Source: Bacillus benzoevorans
Lineage (GTDB): Bacteria > Bacillota > Bacilli > Bacillales > Cytobacillaceae
Assembly (NCBI RefSeq): GCF_014207535.1
Contig: NZ_JACHGK010000021.1
Location: 1 to 64,000, forward strand
Length of the DNA stretch: 64,000 bases
Direction: 5' to 3'
Below, one piece after another: positions 15,518-25,728 of the stretch. The notes under the pieces are model-generated. The model was not told where the DNA came from. It ran no database searches and was given only the letters and a program-made list of their open reading frames with translations. Numbering within the stretch: position 1 is the first letter of the stretch; each line of letters begins with the position of its first letter. A program made the position numbers and the translations under genes.

Positions 15518-15703
15518 AACTTCATCGAGATTTTCAAAGAACGAAATCAATTCATCAAAATTGCGAATGATTTTTTGAGGTCCAGCACCATCTTCATAGT
15601 CTTCAGGAGAAAATAGTTCAACAATAAATTCTTCTGGATCCACTGAATATTCGATGGATGTAGAAAAGATATAGTTTTTTTCTTTATCTTGAGACTTTTC
15701 CAT
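15512..15703 (-). CDS. Unknown 63-aa acidic protein
   Basis: A small acidic protein (EYSVDPEEFIVELFSPEDYEDGAGPQKIIRNFDELISFFENL). ATG 15703 has GGAGG nine bases upstream; the open frame starting at TTG 15718 uses that ribosome site as coding sequence. It is tail-to-tail with the HesB-like gene. No family is recognised. Confidence 0.6.
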   Translation of the reverse strand: MEKSQDKEKNYIFSTSIEYSVDPEEFIVELFSPEDYEDGAGPQKIIRNFDELISFFENLDEVL

Positions 15704-15867
15704 GTTGAAAACCTCCAATTCCTATTATTTTGTATTATTATTTTATATCAATTTCTTGCGTAATTCGGGTTATTATTTGTCTGTTTTTTAACATCAGTAA
15801 GTGTTTGTCAGATTCATGAACAATTTGAACTAAATATGGCAAAAAAGGTGAGACCCTTGCAGGAGTC

Positions 15868-16488
15868 TCACCTTTTATTCTTGCTAAAATTGTTTGCATT
15901 TTTACTTAGCCACGATACTTTGGGCTCTGTTTTATTCAAAATCCGCTTTATATTGGCACGGTGGCGGTAAACAACAAAAGCGGTCAAAATAGACACAACG
16001 ACAATTAATATCTTGTCCTGAACGATTACTGCATAGAGGATGGCAACTACACCGCCGAACATGGACGACAATGACACATACTTTGTTATATATAAACAAA
16101 TAAAAAAGCTAGCAATCGTAATCAGAAACATGAATGGGGCATAACAAAGCAGGACGCCTGCTGAAGTAGCAACCGCTTTACCGCCGCGAAAACCGGCAAA
16201 TATCGGATAAGTGTGCCCGATTACAGCAAAAATTCCGGCAATTAATGGATCCATATCTGTGCCAAATAACAAAGGCAATGCCGCTGCCAGCGTCCCTTTC
16301 AAAATATCAGCAGAAGTAACTACCAACCCCGCTTTCACGCCCAAGACGCGAAAGGTATTAGTCCCGCCTAAATTTCCGCTCCCATGCTGCCGTATATCTA
16401 CTCCATAAAATTTTTTTCCGATAATTAATCCGGAAGGGATCGATCCAATTAAATAAGCTAATACAAAAATAATACCATTCACAACCAT
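15868..16488 (-). CDS. plsY: Glycerol-3-phosphate acyltransferase PlsY
   Basis: A 206-aa integral membrane enzyme that transfers the acyl group from acyl-phosphate (made by PlsX) to glycerol-3-phosphate, the first step of phospholipid synthesis. Signatures are AYLIGSIPSGLIIGK, the motif HGSGNLGGTNTFRVLG, and FRGGKAVATSAG. ATG 16488 with AAGGAG is chosen; the open frame up to 16584 would add 32 basic residues not seen in the family. It is in the B. subtilis order (yneS). A perfect 8-bp hairpin lies in the leader (ACCTTCCT/AGGAAGGT, 16519-16542). Confidence 0.95.
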   Translation of the reverse strand: MVVNGIIFVLAYLIGSIPSGLIIGKKFYGVDIRQHGSGNLGGTNTFRVLGVKAGLVVTSADILKGTLAAALPLLFGTDMDPLIAGIFAVIGHTYPIFAGFRGGKAVATSAGVLLCYAPFMFLITIASFFICLYITKYVSLSSMFGGVVAILYAVIVQDKILIVVVSILTAFVVYRHRANIKRILNKTEPKVSWLSKNANNFSKNKR

Positions 16489-16690
16489 GAATAAAAACTC
16501 CTTCAGAGGTTTCTCTTTTACCTTCCTGTTAATAGGAAGGTGACCTTCTAATTCAGAATACTTTTGCTGCAAGTGCTTTTTCATTTTACCATTTTATTAT
16601 TCATTAGAGAAGATTGGTCATATTTGGTTGATAAAAATTTCTTTTCAACGATTGCTAGTTTCGATACGATAATACTGGGAGGGTGTATAA

Positions 16691-18412
16691 ATGGCAAATC
16701 TTGTATATCAGCAACAAATAAAGAGGCAAAAAAAATGGGTGCTTACAGGTTTTATCCTGTCATTTATTTTGATCATATCTAGTATTCTATTATTTCTTTA
16801 TCCCTTTGATGCCCGAAAACAAGCGGATTATTTTACAGGAGAATATCCGATTGTCTTTAACGGGAAACAGGTAGGAAATGGAATGATTGATGGAAAGTCT
16901 GTCTATGTTCCGTTTACCTTTATGAAAGAATATATAGATGAACAACTCATTTTTGATGATAAATCCCATTCCATCATCATGACAACGCCAAATAAAGTGA
17001 TTCAAATGCCGCTCGAATCGTTAACTTATTATGTTAATCAGAAGCATGTATCATTACAAACAGCCCCTGTAAAAGCACTAAATGGGGAAAATTATATGGC
17101 GCTCGACACGATTCTATCCATTTACGGAATTCAATATTCTGTATTACCAGAGACAAAGGCGATAGAAATCACCAAGGACGGAATGAAAAAAACGTATGGA
17201 ACGATTAAAGGTAAGGATATTAATGAAAAAAGACTTCGCCTAAGAACAAAGCCTGACCTTCAGGCACCGTATACAGCTCAGACAAGAGATAAAGATATAA
17301 TCACCATTGAAAAAGAAGGCGCGCAATATTTTTATGTCCGGAAAGAAAACGGGATTGCAGGTTACTTAGATAAAAAATATGTCATGAAAGATAAGACGGA
17401 GACGATTCACATCCAAAAAGAACAGGTTGAAATGAACATTCCACAAATGAACGGTCCAATTAATTTAACGTGGGAGGCCGTATATACGAAGAATCCCAAT
17501 ACCGCTGCCATTCCTGAAATGCCGGGCGTGAATGTGGTATCTCCAACTTGGTTTGAATTAACGAATACTGATGGAACAGTAAAGGACCTTGGTTCGCTGG
17601 AGTATGTAAATTGGGCAAAAGCTAGAGGATATCAAGTATGGGCTTTATTTTCTAATGGTTTTAATCCCGATTTAACTCATAAAGCATTAAAGGACTTTGA
17701 AACACGGCAAAATATTATTCGTCAGCTCCTCGCTTTTTGTCAAACCTATCAATTGAACGGAATCAATCTCGATATTGAAAATGTCCGGGAAGAGGACGGA
17801 CCGCTTGTGACCCAGTTTGTGCGAGAAATAACGCCTTATCTGCATCAAGCTGGATTAATCGTTTCAATGGATATTACGTTTATAACAGATGGAAATTGGT
17901 CTGCATTTTATGAAAGAGAAAAGCTGGCAGAAACAGTCGATTATTTAATGGTCATGGCCTATGATGAGCACTGGGGAACATCTCCGGAAGCAGGCAGTGT
18001 AGCAAGTTTTCCGTGGGTGGAACAAAATTTAAAAAATCTGCTGGAAGTGGTTCCAAATGATAAATTAATTCTCGGTGTACCTTTATATACCCGTTTATGG
18101 GAAATCAAAGATACGGGGGAAGTTTCATCAAAATCGATGAAAATGGCTGAAGCAAAGGAATGGCTGGCAGAAAAAGGGGTAACTCCTGTTTATGATGAGG
18201 GCAGCGGTCAAAACTATGCTGAATATTATGACACTGAAGCAAAAGCAACGTATCACATATGGCTTGAAGATGATCTATCGTTGAATAAACGAGCTGAACT
18301 TGCGGCGAAATATGAATTAAAAGGAATTGCCAGCTGGTCGCGCTATTTTGCTGACGAAACAGCCTGGCTGGCACTTGCAAGCGAAAAAAATCAAGTGGTA
18401 CAGAATCAATAA
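16691..18412 (+). CDS. Membrane-anchored GH18 glycosidase with stalk and SH3 domains
   Basis: A 573-aa protein. A signal anchor (residues 17-37) is followed by a copper-amine-oxidase-N type stalk domain (about 45-165), an SH3b-like domain (RLRLRTKPD... GYLDKKYV, about 180-245) and a GH18 barrel. The catalytic motif reads NGINLDIEN, with Asp361 and Glu363 kept and Asn at two upstream positions, as in YaaH/SleL-type spore and cell-wall hydrolases. It probably cuts N-acetylglucosamine linkages in peptidoglycan outside the membrane. It is divergent from plsY and absent from this place in B. subtilis. Confidence 0.85.
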   Translation: MANLVYQQQIKRQKKWVLTGFILSFILIISSILLFLYPFDARKQADYFTGEYPIVFNGKQVGNGMIDGKSVYVPFTFMKEYIDEQLIFDDKSHSIIMTTPNKVIQMPLESLTYYVNQKHVSLQTAPVKALNGENYMALDTILSIYGIQYSVLPETKAIEITKDGMKKTYGTIKGKDINEKRLRLRTKPDLQAPYTAQTRDKDIITIEKEGAQYFYVRKENGIAGYLDKKYVMKDKTETIHIQKEQVEMNIPQMNGPINLTWEAVYTKNPNTAAIPEMPGVNVVSPTWFELTNTDGTVKDLGSLEYVNWAKARGYQVWALFSNGFNPDLTHKALKDFETRQNIIRQLLAFCQTYQLNGINLDIENVREEDGPLVTQFVREITPYLHQAGLIVSMDITFITDGNWSAFYEREKLAETVDYLMVMAYDEHWGTSPEAGSVASFPWVEQNLKNLLEVVPNDKLILGVPLYTRLWEIKDTGEVSSKSMKMAEAKEWLAEKGVTPVYDEGSGQNYAEYYDTEAKATYHIWLEDDLSLNKRAELAAKYELKGIASWSRYFADETAWLALASEKNQVVQNQ

Positions 18413-18418
18413 CATTTC

Positions 18419-18456
18419 AAGGGAATTCACGACAGTTGAGTTCCCTTTTCTTCTTA
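18419..18456 (+). terminator. GH18 gene terminator
   Basis: AAGGGAA / TTCCCTT stem with a 15-base loop, then TTTTC. Confidence 0.65.
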
Positions 18457-18554
18457 GGCAATATATTTTTGATTATTTTACCAATATGTTAGACTAGAAC
18501 CAGGATGTAATACTAACAATATTCTTAAAATAATCATATTGTGGAGGGATTTCG

Positions 18555-18968
18555 ATGGCAATTGAAAATCCAACGAGAGATGAAATTCGTGAAATATTAA
18601 AAAAAGCGAAACGTATTGCAGTAGTAGGCTTGAGTGATAATCCAGACCGTACATCCTATATGGTATCGAAAGCCATGCAGGATGCAGGCTATGAAATCAT
18701 ACCTGTAAATCCAACAGCAGAAACTATCCTTGGTGTTAAAGCTGTTTCAAGTCTGAAAGAAATTGATGGACATGTCGATATTGTGAATGTTTTTAGACGC
18801 TCTGAATTTCTGCCAGAAGTAGCAAGAGAGTTTGCCGAAATAGATGCGGATATTTTTTGGGCGCAACAGGGGCTTGAAAATGAAGAAGCCTACCAATTTT
18901 TAAAAGAAAAAGGCTATACGGTAGTAATGGATCGCTGCATTAAAGTGGAACATGCGATGACAAAATAA
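18555..18968 (+). CDS. yneT: CoA-binding domain protein YneT
   Basis: A 137-aa single-domain Rossmann protein. KRIAVVGLSDNPDRTSYMVSKAMQDAGYEIIPVNP is the CoA-binding domain signature, and VVMDRCIKVEH is the usual C-terminal ending. The role is unknown; related domains occur in succinyl-CoA ligase and acyl-CoA ligases. GTGGAGGGATTTCG precedes the ATG. Position matches B. subtilis yneT upstream of parE. Confidence 0.9.
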   Translation: MAIENPTRDEIREILKKAKRIAVVGLSDNPDRTSYMVSKAMQDAGYEIIPVNPTAETILGVKAVSSLKEIDGHVDIVNVFRRSEFLPEVAREFAEIDADIFWAQQGLENEEAYQFLKEKGYTVVMDRCIKVEHAMTK

Positions 18969-18980
18969 ACGAATTTGCTA

Positions 18981-19009
18981 AACATACACCTCTTGGGTGT
19001 ATGTTTTTT
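18981..19009 (+). terminator. yneT terminator
   Basis: AACATACACC / GGGTGTATGTT with a four-base loop and a T-run. Confidence 0.85.
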
Positions 19010-19400
19010 CATTTGGATCCAATTTTTATGGTATATTTTTAAAAGGATAAGCATAGTTATGCAGAAAAATTTCATTCTCATGAAAAAATCAAATTTGCCA
19101 AAATGAAAATAACCGATACAATAAGACATGAACTTTAATTTTAGATATGATATGATAGTGTAAGGAACACACGTTCTTTGCATCAGAACATGATGTAGTT
19201 TAATTGGATTCATCATTCTGCTTTTTCGGCCGGATAATTGCTGGTTAAGCTGCCTGCCGTTTACGCGTTGTTATTTTTAGATATGAAAAGGATTGTATAC
19301 GATTATGATGAATATATACTCTACAGACTTAAGAAGTCGGCAACAAAGAGACGTGTACTAGTAATAGTGGTTATTGTTTAGTAATGAAAGGGGTATGTTC
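19010..19400 (+). promoter_or_regulatory. parEC upstream region
   Basis: No gene is seen in these ~390 bases. A -10-like TATGAT lies at about 19150, just before the LexA box, and is the best promoter candidate. The remaining ~225-base leader has no structure I recognise. Confidence 0.5.
19164..19177. promoter_or_regulatory. LexA (SOS) box upstream of parEC
   Basis: GAACACACGTTC has the GAAC-N4-GTTC core of the Bacillus LexA site and sits next to the -10-like TATGAT. parEC has been reported as part of the B. subtilis LexA regulon, which supports the call. Confidence 0.65.
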
Positions 19401-21386
19401 GTGGCAAGAAATCAAGCAGCATCTCAGTATGATTATAATGATGATGCCATACAAGTATTAGAAGGGCTTGAGGCTGTCCGTAAGCGCCCGGGAATGTATA
19501 TTGGCAGCACGGATTCAAAAGGGTTGCATCATCTTGTATATGAAATAGTGGATAATTCAGTTGACGAAGTGTTAGCCGGATTTGGTGATCACATTATCGT
19601 AAAGATACACAAAGATAATTCGATTAGTGTTCAGGACAAAGGAAGAGGAATGCCAACAGGAATGCATAAGATTGGCAAGCCCACTCCTGAAGTCATTCTG
19701 ACCATCCTTCATGCTGGTGGGAAATTCGGTCAAGGCGGGTATAAAACAAGCGGTGGTCTGCATGGTGTAGGGGCCTCTGTTGTAAATGCCTTGTCTGAAT
19801 GGCTCGTTGTAACCATTAAACGTGATGGTTATACATATGAACAGCGTTTCGAAAACGGTGGTAAACCAGTCACCACTTTAGAGAAAGTAGGCAAAACAAA
19901 TCAAACAGGAACCACGATTCACTTTAAACCGGATCCGACTATTTTTTCTACAACAACGTATAATTATGAAACACTTTGTGAACGCCTTCGGGAATCTGCT
20001 TTTCTTTTAAAAGGTGTCAAAATTGAAATAATTGATGATCGTAATGACTGGAAAGAGATGTTCCATTTTGAAAAGGGTCTCGCTTCCTTTGTTGAATATT
20101 TAAATGAAGAGAAGGATGTTCTTCACCCCGTGATTCCATTTGAGGGTTCACAAAACGAGATCGAAGTGGATTTTGCCTTTCAATTTAATGATGGCTACTC
20201 GGAAAATGTTCTTTCGTTTGTCAATAATGTCCGGACAAAAGACGGCGGTACCCATGAGGTTGGACTTCGTACAGCTGTTACCAGAGCATTTAATGAATAT
20301 GCTCGTAAAGTGAACCTTCTGAAGGAAAAAGATAAAAACTTAGAAGGCTCCGATATCAGGGAAGGATTTTCTGCTGTCATTTCCGTAAGGGTTCCTGAGA
20401 ATTTACTGCAATTTGAAGGACAGACAAAAGGGAAACTGGGAACCAGTGAGGCCCGCTCTGCAGTTGATTCAGTAGTATCAGAGCATTTAGCTTATTTTCT
20501 TGAGGAAAATCCAGATATCAGTACATTATTAGTGAAAAAATCAATCAAGGCATTTCAAGCACGGGAAGCGGCACGTAAAGCACGCGACGAGGCTCGCAGT
20601 GGTAAGAAAAAGAAGAGATCAGATGCGCTGTTATCCGGTAAACTCACTCCTGCACAGTCACGAAATCCGCAGAAGAACGAATTATATTTAGTGGAGGGAG
20701 ACTCTGCGGGAGGTTCCGCTAAACAAGGGCGGGATCGCCGGTTCCAAGCAGTGCTGCCATTACGTGGGAAAGTTATCAACACGGAAAAAGCAAAGCTGAA
20801 TGATATTTTTAAAAATGAAGAAATCAACACCATTATCCATACGATTGGTGCTGGTGTTGGATCAGAGTTTACGGTTGAAGACTCCAATTACGATAAAATC
20901 ATTATCATGACAGATGCCGATACAGACGGAGCACATATCCAAGTCCTTCTTTTAACCTTCTTTTACCGCTATATGAAGCCGCTAATCGAGGCGGGAAAAG
21001 TATATATCGCTCTCCCTCCTTTATATAAAGTCTCTAGAGGCATGGGAAAAAAAGAAGTGGTTGAATATGCCTGGAGTGATGATGACCTTCAAGATACGAT
21101 TAAAAAGGTCGGCAAAGGATATATCCTGCAGCGTTATAAAGGTCTTGGCGAGATGAATGCCGATCAATTATGGGATACAACGATGAATCCTGAGACAAGA
21201 ACATTAATTCGGGTTCGGATTGACGATATAGCACGTGCAGAACGAAGAGTGACCACCTTAATGGGAGATAAAGTAGAGCCTCGCAGAAAGTGGATTGAAT
21301 CAAATGTAGCCTTCGGTCTTGAAGAGGATGGAAGTATTCTTGAAAATGAGAATATTACAGTAGCAGAGGAGGCTAATCCTTCATGA
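19401..21386 (+). CDS. parE: DNA topoisomerase IV subunit B
   Basis: A 661-aa ATPase subunit of the chromosome-decatenating enzyme. GTG 19401, eight bases after AAAGGGG, gives the family N-terminus MARNQAASQYDYNDDAIQVLEGLE; the longer frame from 19374 adds nine residues. It has a GHKL ATPase (VRKRPGMYIGST, EIVDNSVDE, GRGMPTG, GGLHGVGASVVNAL), a transducer domain and a TOPRIM domain (LVEGDSAGGSAKQGRDR, DADTDGAHI, RYKGLGEM). Its TGA overlaps the parC start by 4 bases. Confidence 0.98.
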   Translation: MARNQAASQYDYNDDAIQVLEGLEAVRKRPGMYIGSTDSKGLHHLVYEIVDNSVDEVLAGFGDHIIVKIHKDNSISVQDKGRGMPTGMHKIGKPTPEVILTILHAGGKFGQGGYKTSGGLHGVGASVVNALSEWLVVTIKRDGYTYEQRFENGGKPVTTLEKVGKTNQTGTTIHFKPDPTIFSTTTYNYETLCERLRESAFLLKGVKIEIIDDRNDWKEMFHFEKGLASFVEYLNEEKDVLHPVIPFEGSQNEIEVDFAFQFNDGYSENVLSFVNNVRTKDGGTHEVGLRTAVTRAFNEYARKVNLLKEKDKNLEGSDIREGFSAVISVRVPENLLQFEGQTKGKLGTSEARSAVDSVVSEHLAYFLEENPDISTLLVKKSIKAFQAREAARKARDEARSGKKKKRSDALLSGKLTPAQSRNPQKNELYLVEGDSAGGSAKQGRDRRFQAVLPLRGKVINTEKAKLNDIFKNEEINTIIHTIGAGVGSEFTVEDSNYDKIIIMTDADTDGAHIQVLLLTFFYRYMKPLIEAGKVYIALPPLYKVSRGMGKKEVVEYAWSDDDLQDTIKKVGKGYILQRYKGLGEMNADQLWDTTMNPETRTLIRVRIDDIARAERRVTTLMGDKVEPRRKWIESNVAFGLEEDGSILENENITVAEEANPS

Positions 21387-23827
21387 GTACAACAGAACAT
21401 TTCATGGAACTCCCATTAGAGGAAGTCATTGGTGATCGATTTGGTCGCTATAGTAAATATATTATTCAAGAACGGGCCTTACCGGACGCCCGCGATGGCT
21501 TGAAACCGGTACAGCGCAGAATTTTGTATGCTATGCATGTGGAGGGGAATACACATGATAAACATTTTCGTAAATCAGCTAAAACAGTCGGGAATGTAAT
21601 CGGTAATTATCATCCGCATGGTGATTCCTCGGTTTATGAGGCAATGGTCCGCATGAGCCAGGATTGGAAGGTACGCAATGTATTAATCGAAATGCATGGG
21701 AATAACGGGAGTAACGACGGAGATCCTCCTGCGGCGATGCGTTATACAGAGGCTCGGCTATCGGCGATTTCAGCGGAACTTCTTCGTGATATTGATAAGA
21801 GAACGGTAGATTTCGTTCCAAATTTCGATGATACTTCAAGTGAGCCAACCGTACTTCCATCGATGTTTCCAAACCTGCTTGTTAACGGTTCGACAGGGAT
21901 TTCAGCCGGTTACGCCACTGAAATCCCGCCGCATCATCTTGAAGAAATCATCAATGCTGTGATTCATCGCCTGGATCACCCAGAGTCTACCGTTGATGAC
22001 TTGATGGGATTCGTCAAAGGACCTGATTTCCCAACCGGAGGAATTATTCAAGGGGTAGATGGGATAAAGAAAGCCTATGAAACTGGAAGAGGGAAGATCA
22101 TCATCCGCGGTAAGACCGAGGTAGAACCTATCCGCGGAGGCAAGCAGCAAATTGTGATCACAGAAATACCATATGAAGTGAATAAGGCCAATTTAGTGAA
22201 GAAAATCGATGAATTTCGTTTTGACCGTAAATTGGAAGGAATCGCTGAGGTACGTGATGAAACTGACAGAACCGGTTTGCGTATTGTCATTGAGTTGAAA
22301 AAAGACGCAAATGCTGAAGGTGTCTTAAATTATCTATTTAAAAATAGCGATTTACAGGTGACCTATCACTTTAATATGGTGGCCATTCATAATAAACGAC
22401 CTATGCTGATGGGACTTCGCGAACTGCTTGATGCCTATATCAACCATCAAAAGGAGGTCGTCACAAGGCGTTCTCAATATGAGCTGCAAAAGGCACAAGA
22501 CCGATCCCATATTCTAGAGGGCTTAATGAAAGCATTATCGATATTAGATGAGGTTATTGCCACCATTAGGGCCTCAAAAGATAAAAGAGATGCTAAAGTT
22601 AATTTATCGGAAAAATTTCAATTTACAGAGCCTCAGTCAGAAGCTATCGTTTCTCTTCAATTGTACCGATTAACGAATACAGACATCACTGCATTGATGG
22701 CTGAAGCCGAAGAATTAGCCAAAAAAATAGCGGAATTAACAGCTATTTTAAACAGCGAGACAAAACTTTATTCTGTGATTAAAAAAGAATTAAAGGATGT
22801 ACAAAAGCGTTTCAGAGACGAGCGCCGCACAAAAATTGAAGCCGAAATTGAAGAGATTAAAATTAATCTTGAAGTATTAATCGCCAGTGAAGATGTTATC
22901 GTGACCGTAACAAAGGAAGGCTACGTAAAACGAACGAGCATCCGTTCTTATACAGCTTCGAGCGGCCAGGATTATGGAATGAAGGATTCCGATCGAATCA
23001 TTGCCCAGTTGAATATGAATACAACTGATGTTGTATTGCTATTTACCAATAAGGGGAATTATTTGTATTGTCCTGTCCATGAACTGCCTGATATCCGCTG
23101 GAAGGATATCGGTCAGCATATCGCTAATATCATCCCGATTGAGCGTGATGAGACAATTATTAAAGCTATTCCAGTGCCGGATTTTGAAAAAGAAACCTTC
23201 CTATTATTTGTGACAAAAAATGGTATGGTGAAGAAAACAGAACTGCAGCACTATAAAGCTCAGCGGTACTCAAAGCCGCTTGTGGCCATTAATGTAAAAG
23301 GGGATGACGAGCTCATTGATGTCCATGAAACAGATGGAAATCAAGAGCTATTCCTCACCACTTATCAGGGATATGCTTTATGGTTTAAAGAAGCAGAAGT
23401 CAGTTGTATCGGTGTACGTGCTGCCGGTGTCAAAGGAATCAATTTAAAAGAAGATGATTTTGTCACGGGTGCAAAAGTAAAGGACACAGAACGTCACCCA
23501 TCAGTCGTCATTGCTACACAGCGTGGTTCAGTTAAAAAAATGAAATTGACTGAGTTTGAAATCACTTCAAGAGCAAAACGTGGTGTTGTCATTTTAAGAG
23601 AATTAAAGAACAATCCACACTTTTGTATCGGCTTTGTATTTGCTGATGAGAATCAAGTAATATTAATTGAAACAGAAAAGGGTAAAATTGAAAGTGTAAA
23701 CTCTTCAACTTTACGTTATAATGACCGTTATTCCAATGGTTCCTTCCTCTATGATGAGAATGAATCTGGCAAAGCAGTAACCATGTGGAACCAAAGCGAC
23801 ATCGAATCCAGTCCAAACGAATCTTAA
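21383..23827 (+). CDS. parC: DNA topoisomerase IV subunit A
   Basis: An 814-aa breakage-reunion subunit, translationally coupled to parE. The catalytic tyrosine is in AAMRYTEARLS. The quinolone-determining region (YHPHGDSSVYEAMVRMSQ) shows the usual Ser and Glu residues. The C-terminal beta-pinwheel follows from about residue 500. Length is normal. A strong terminator follows. Confidence 0.98.
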   Translation: MSTTEHFMELPLEEVIGDRFGRYSKYIIQERALPDARDGLKPVQRRILYAMHVEGNTHDKHFRKSAKTVGNVIGNYHPHGDSSVYEAMVRMSQDWKVRNVLIEMHGNNGSNDGDPPAAMRYTEARLSAISAELLRDIDKRTVDFVPNFDDTSSEPTVLPSMFPNLLVNGSTGISAGYATEIPPHHLEEIINAVIHRLDHPESTVDDLMGFVKGPDFPTGGIIQGVDGIKKAYETGRGKIIIRGKTEVEPIRGGKQQIVITEIPYEVNKANLVKKIDEFRFDRKLEGIAEVRDETDRTGLRIVIELKKDANAEGVLNYLFKNSDLQVTYHFNMVAIHNKRPMLMGLRELLDAYINHQKEVVTRRSQYELQKAQDRSHILEGLMKALSILDEVIATIRASKDKRDAKVNLSEKFQFTEPQSEAIVSLQLYRLTNTDITALMAEAEELAKKIAELTAILNSETKLYSVIKKELKDVQKRFRDERRTKIEAEIEEIKINLEVLIASEDVIVTVTKEGYVKRTSIRSYTASSGQDYGMKDSDRIIAQLNMNTTDVVLLFTNKGNYLYCPVHELPDIRWKDIGQHIANIIPIERDETIIKAIPVPDFEKETFLLFVTKNGMVKKTELQHYKAQRYSKPLVAINVKGDDELIDVHETDGNQELFLTTYQGYALWFKEAEVSCIGVRAAGVKGINLKEDDFVTGAKVKDTERHPSVVIATQRGSVKKMKLTEFEITSRAKRGVVILRELKNNPHFCIGFVFADENQVILIETEKGKIESVNSSTLRYNDRYSNGSFLYDENESGKAVTMWNQSDIESSPNES

Positions 23828-23834
23828 ATGTAAA

Positions 23835-23873
23835 TAAACCACTTGCGAATATGAATTTCGCAAGTGGTTTTTC
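23835..23873 (+). terminator. parC terminator
   Basis: AAACCACTTGCGAA and its complement with a short loop and a T-run. Confidence 0.9.
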
Positions 23874-23939
23874 ATTTATTACATTAATTTCCTCCAAATG
23901 GATAGAATAGCAAATAGTGTCCATTTAGGAGGAATTATT

Positions 23940-24710
23940 ATGAAAAAGGAATTTGGGCTAGTGCTTATAGCTTTATTTTTTCTGTCTCTAAATAATACAT
24001 TTACTGCTGTGTATGCTTTAGATAAAGATGGAAAGGAAGTGGTATTAATCGAGGAAAAAGCTGATATTTCAGGTGATGGAAAAGAGGATACTATTTTCTT
24101 GAAAGGCATTCCGTATGAAGAAGGGGCTTCCTATTTAAAGGAAATATTTTTGCAAATTACAGGTTCAAATGGAAAATCCGAACGAGTTGAATTGGAAGGT
24201 GGATATGAACCAGGCGTCACCTTTGTTGATCTAAACCATGATGACATAGAGGATATGCTTATCAGCATTCCATCAGGCGGCAGCGGAGGGATGACGAATT
24301 ACTCACTTTTTACGTATAAAGATTTTCAGTTAAAAGAAATAGCACCGCCGGATCCACTTACGATTACAAGTCAATTTCTTGATCAGTATCAAGCTAAGAT
24401 TACCATTGAGAATACTGGACAATCATACAATTTTGATTTAAAAAGCCGAAAAAATGATTATGATCGATTAGGAATTTATCAAAACGGAAAGCTAAATGAA
24501 CCAAGGGAACTAATGGTCGATCCCTACAGTACATTAAAACCGGTAAAAATAAACGATAATTCCTATGGATTAAAGGCCATTCAACAGATTAGCGGAGCCT
24601 ACCATGCTGATGGAATCGCATTTATTGAATCTACTTGGAATTACGAAAACGGGAAATGGCTTCTTTTGGATACAAAGGTAATGGAAAGAAAACAAAGGGT
24701 GAAAAGATAA
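23940..24710 (+). CDS. Secreted protein with FG-GAP/VCBS-like repeats
   Basis: A 256-aa protein with a cleavable signal peptide (KKEFGLVLIALFFLSLNNTFTAVYA). Two acidic segments, ADISGDGKEDTIFLKG and FVDLNHDDIEDMLISIP, resemble the calcium-binding loops of FG-GAP/VCBS repeats. ATG 23940 follows AGGAGG. Function is unknown; probably a cell-surface or spore-envelope protein. It ends at a hairpin and stands alone. Confidence 0.7.
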   Translation: MKKEFGLVLIALFFLSLNNTFTAVYALDKDGKEVVLIEEKADISGDGKEDTIFLKGIPYEEGASYLKEIFLQITGSNGKSERVELEGGYEPGVTFVDLNHDDIEDMLISIPSGGSGGMTNYSLFTYKDFQLKEIAPPDPLTITSQFLDQYQAKITIENTGQSYNFDLKSRKNDYDRLGIYQNGKLNEPRELMVDPYSTLKPVKINDNSYGLKAIQQISGAYHADGIAFIESTWNYENGKWLLLDTKVMERKQRVKR

Positions 24711-24716
24711 ATAAAT

Positions 24717-24753
24717 CATTCGAAGATCAGCATTAGAAGCTGATCTTCGAATG
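24717..24753 (+). terminator. Hairpin after the FG-GAP-like gene
   Basis: CATTCGAAGATCAGC and its complement, 15-bp stem with a short loop; no T-run follows. Confidence 0.5.
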
Positions 24754-25429
24754 AGCATAAGAAAGTTAGTTAGATTGATTAAAATATAGCAGCAACAGAA
24801 GATAATAACTCGTTATGTAAACTAACGGATTAGAAGACAGGATTTGAACAGCTAAAGCATGTCAGATGATCTAATAAGTAATTAAGCAATAAACGAAATG
24901 GCGGTTTTGATATATACCTAATAAATAATTCTAATGAAAATACAAGATACTTAGGATGTTTTATTGTGAGGAATTTGAATTTCTAATCCAGCAATTCAAG
25001 TTTCAATTTGAATTGCTTAATTGGTATGAAAAATCTTTAGTTTGTCTCACTATTTCAAGTAATCTTTATCATTGAGACCGTTTGGCTCTCTTTAAATATA
25101 ACTTCCTATAATAGTTATTATGTAAACTAAAAAATAGTTATCAAGTAATTGGTAATTCCCTTCTTTTTAAGGTGTAAATTGATCTAAATAAGGATTGCTG
25201 ACAATAAAAAAGATTTATTCTTTTATAATTAATTAAATTCCCGACTTCATCTTTATATATCATTTCGGCTAAACGTAAAATATCATTTCGGTCTTTAACA
25301 TTTATAATTCTTTTTTGAAACATTCCGGACTAAACCAAGTTCCAAAACAATATTTTATTATAAGATGCTGATCGATTCGCTGAATAACAATCCACCCTTT
25401 TTATTTCCATTTAGAGGAGTGACGTCAAG
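24754..25429. other. AT-rich intergenic region without a supported gene
   Basis: About 680 bases. One inverted repeat (AGCAATTCAA at 24990 with TTGAATTGCT at 25008) is present without a T-run. A 60-codon minus-strand frame (25141-25323) lacks a ribosome site. Possibly decayed sequence. Confidence 0.5.
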
Positions 25430-25651
25430 ATGGTTACGATACAGTATTTTGAAAATAACTCATTATTTTTTAGTCAATTGGTCAAACATGTTCCTGCAGT
25501 TGATCATGATATTAAGATCAAAGGACGTAAGGCAAAAGTGATTCGATTGAATGAGATAAACGAAAATCTAGTACAGGTTCATGTTAATCTGGAAAAGAAA
25601 AATAAAAAAGTGCTTGTTACAAAAGAAGAATTAAAAAAGAAGAAAAAGTAA
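25430..25651 (+). CDS. Unknown 73-aa basic protein
   Basis: A short protein with a strand-rich core (VTIQYFENNSLFFSQL... KAKVIRLNEINENLVQVHVNLE) and a lysine-only C-terminal tail. GAGGAGTGACG precedes the ATG, and a good terminator follows. No family is recognised. The basic tail suggests contact with nucleic acid or ribosome, but that is a guess. Confidence 0.6.
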   Translation: MVTIQYFENNSLFFSQLVKHVPAVDHDIKIKGRKAKVIRLNEINENLVQVHVNLEKKNKKVLVTKEELKKKKK

Positions 25652-25683
25652 CGTTCCTCTCAACTGCGCAATCAACTATGCTT

Positions 25684-25728
25684 GAAAAAGCAAGGAAAAA
25701 TCAAATTGATTATCCTTGCTTTTTCATT
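25684..25728 (+). terminator. Terminator after the 73-aa gene
   Basis: GAAAAAGCAAGGA and TCCTTGCTTTTTC form a 13-bp stem. Confidence 0.8.

Noticed and set aside
25141..25323. 60-codon minus-strand frame in the 24.7-25.4 kb gap
   Set aside because: No ribosome site, no recognisable composition; chance or remnant.
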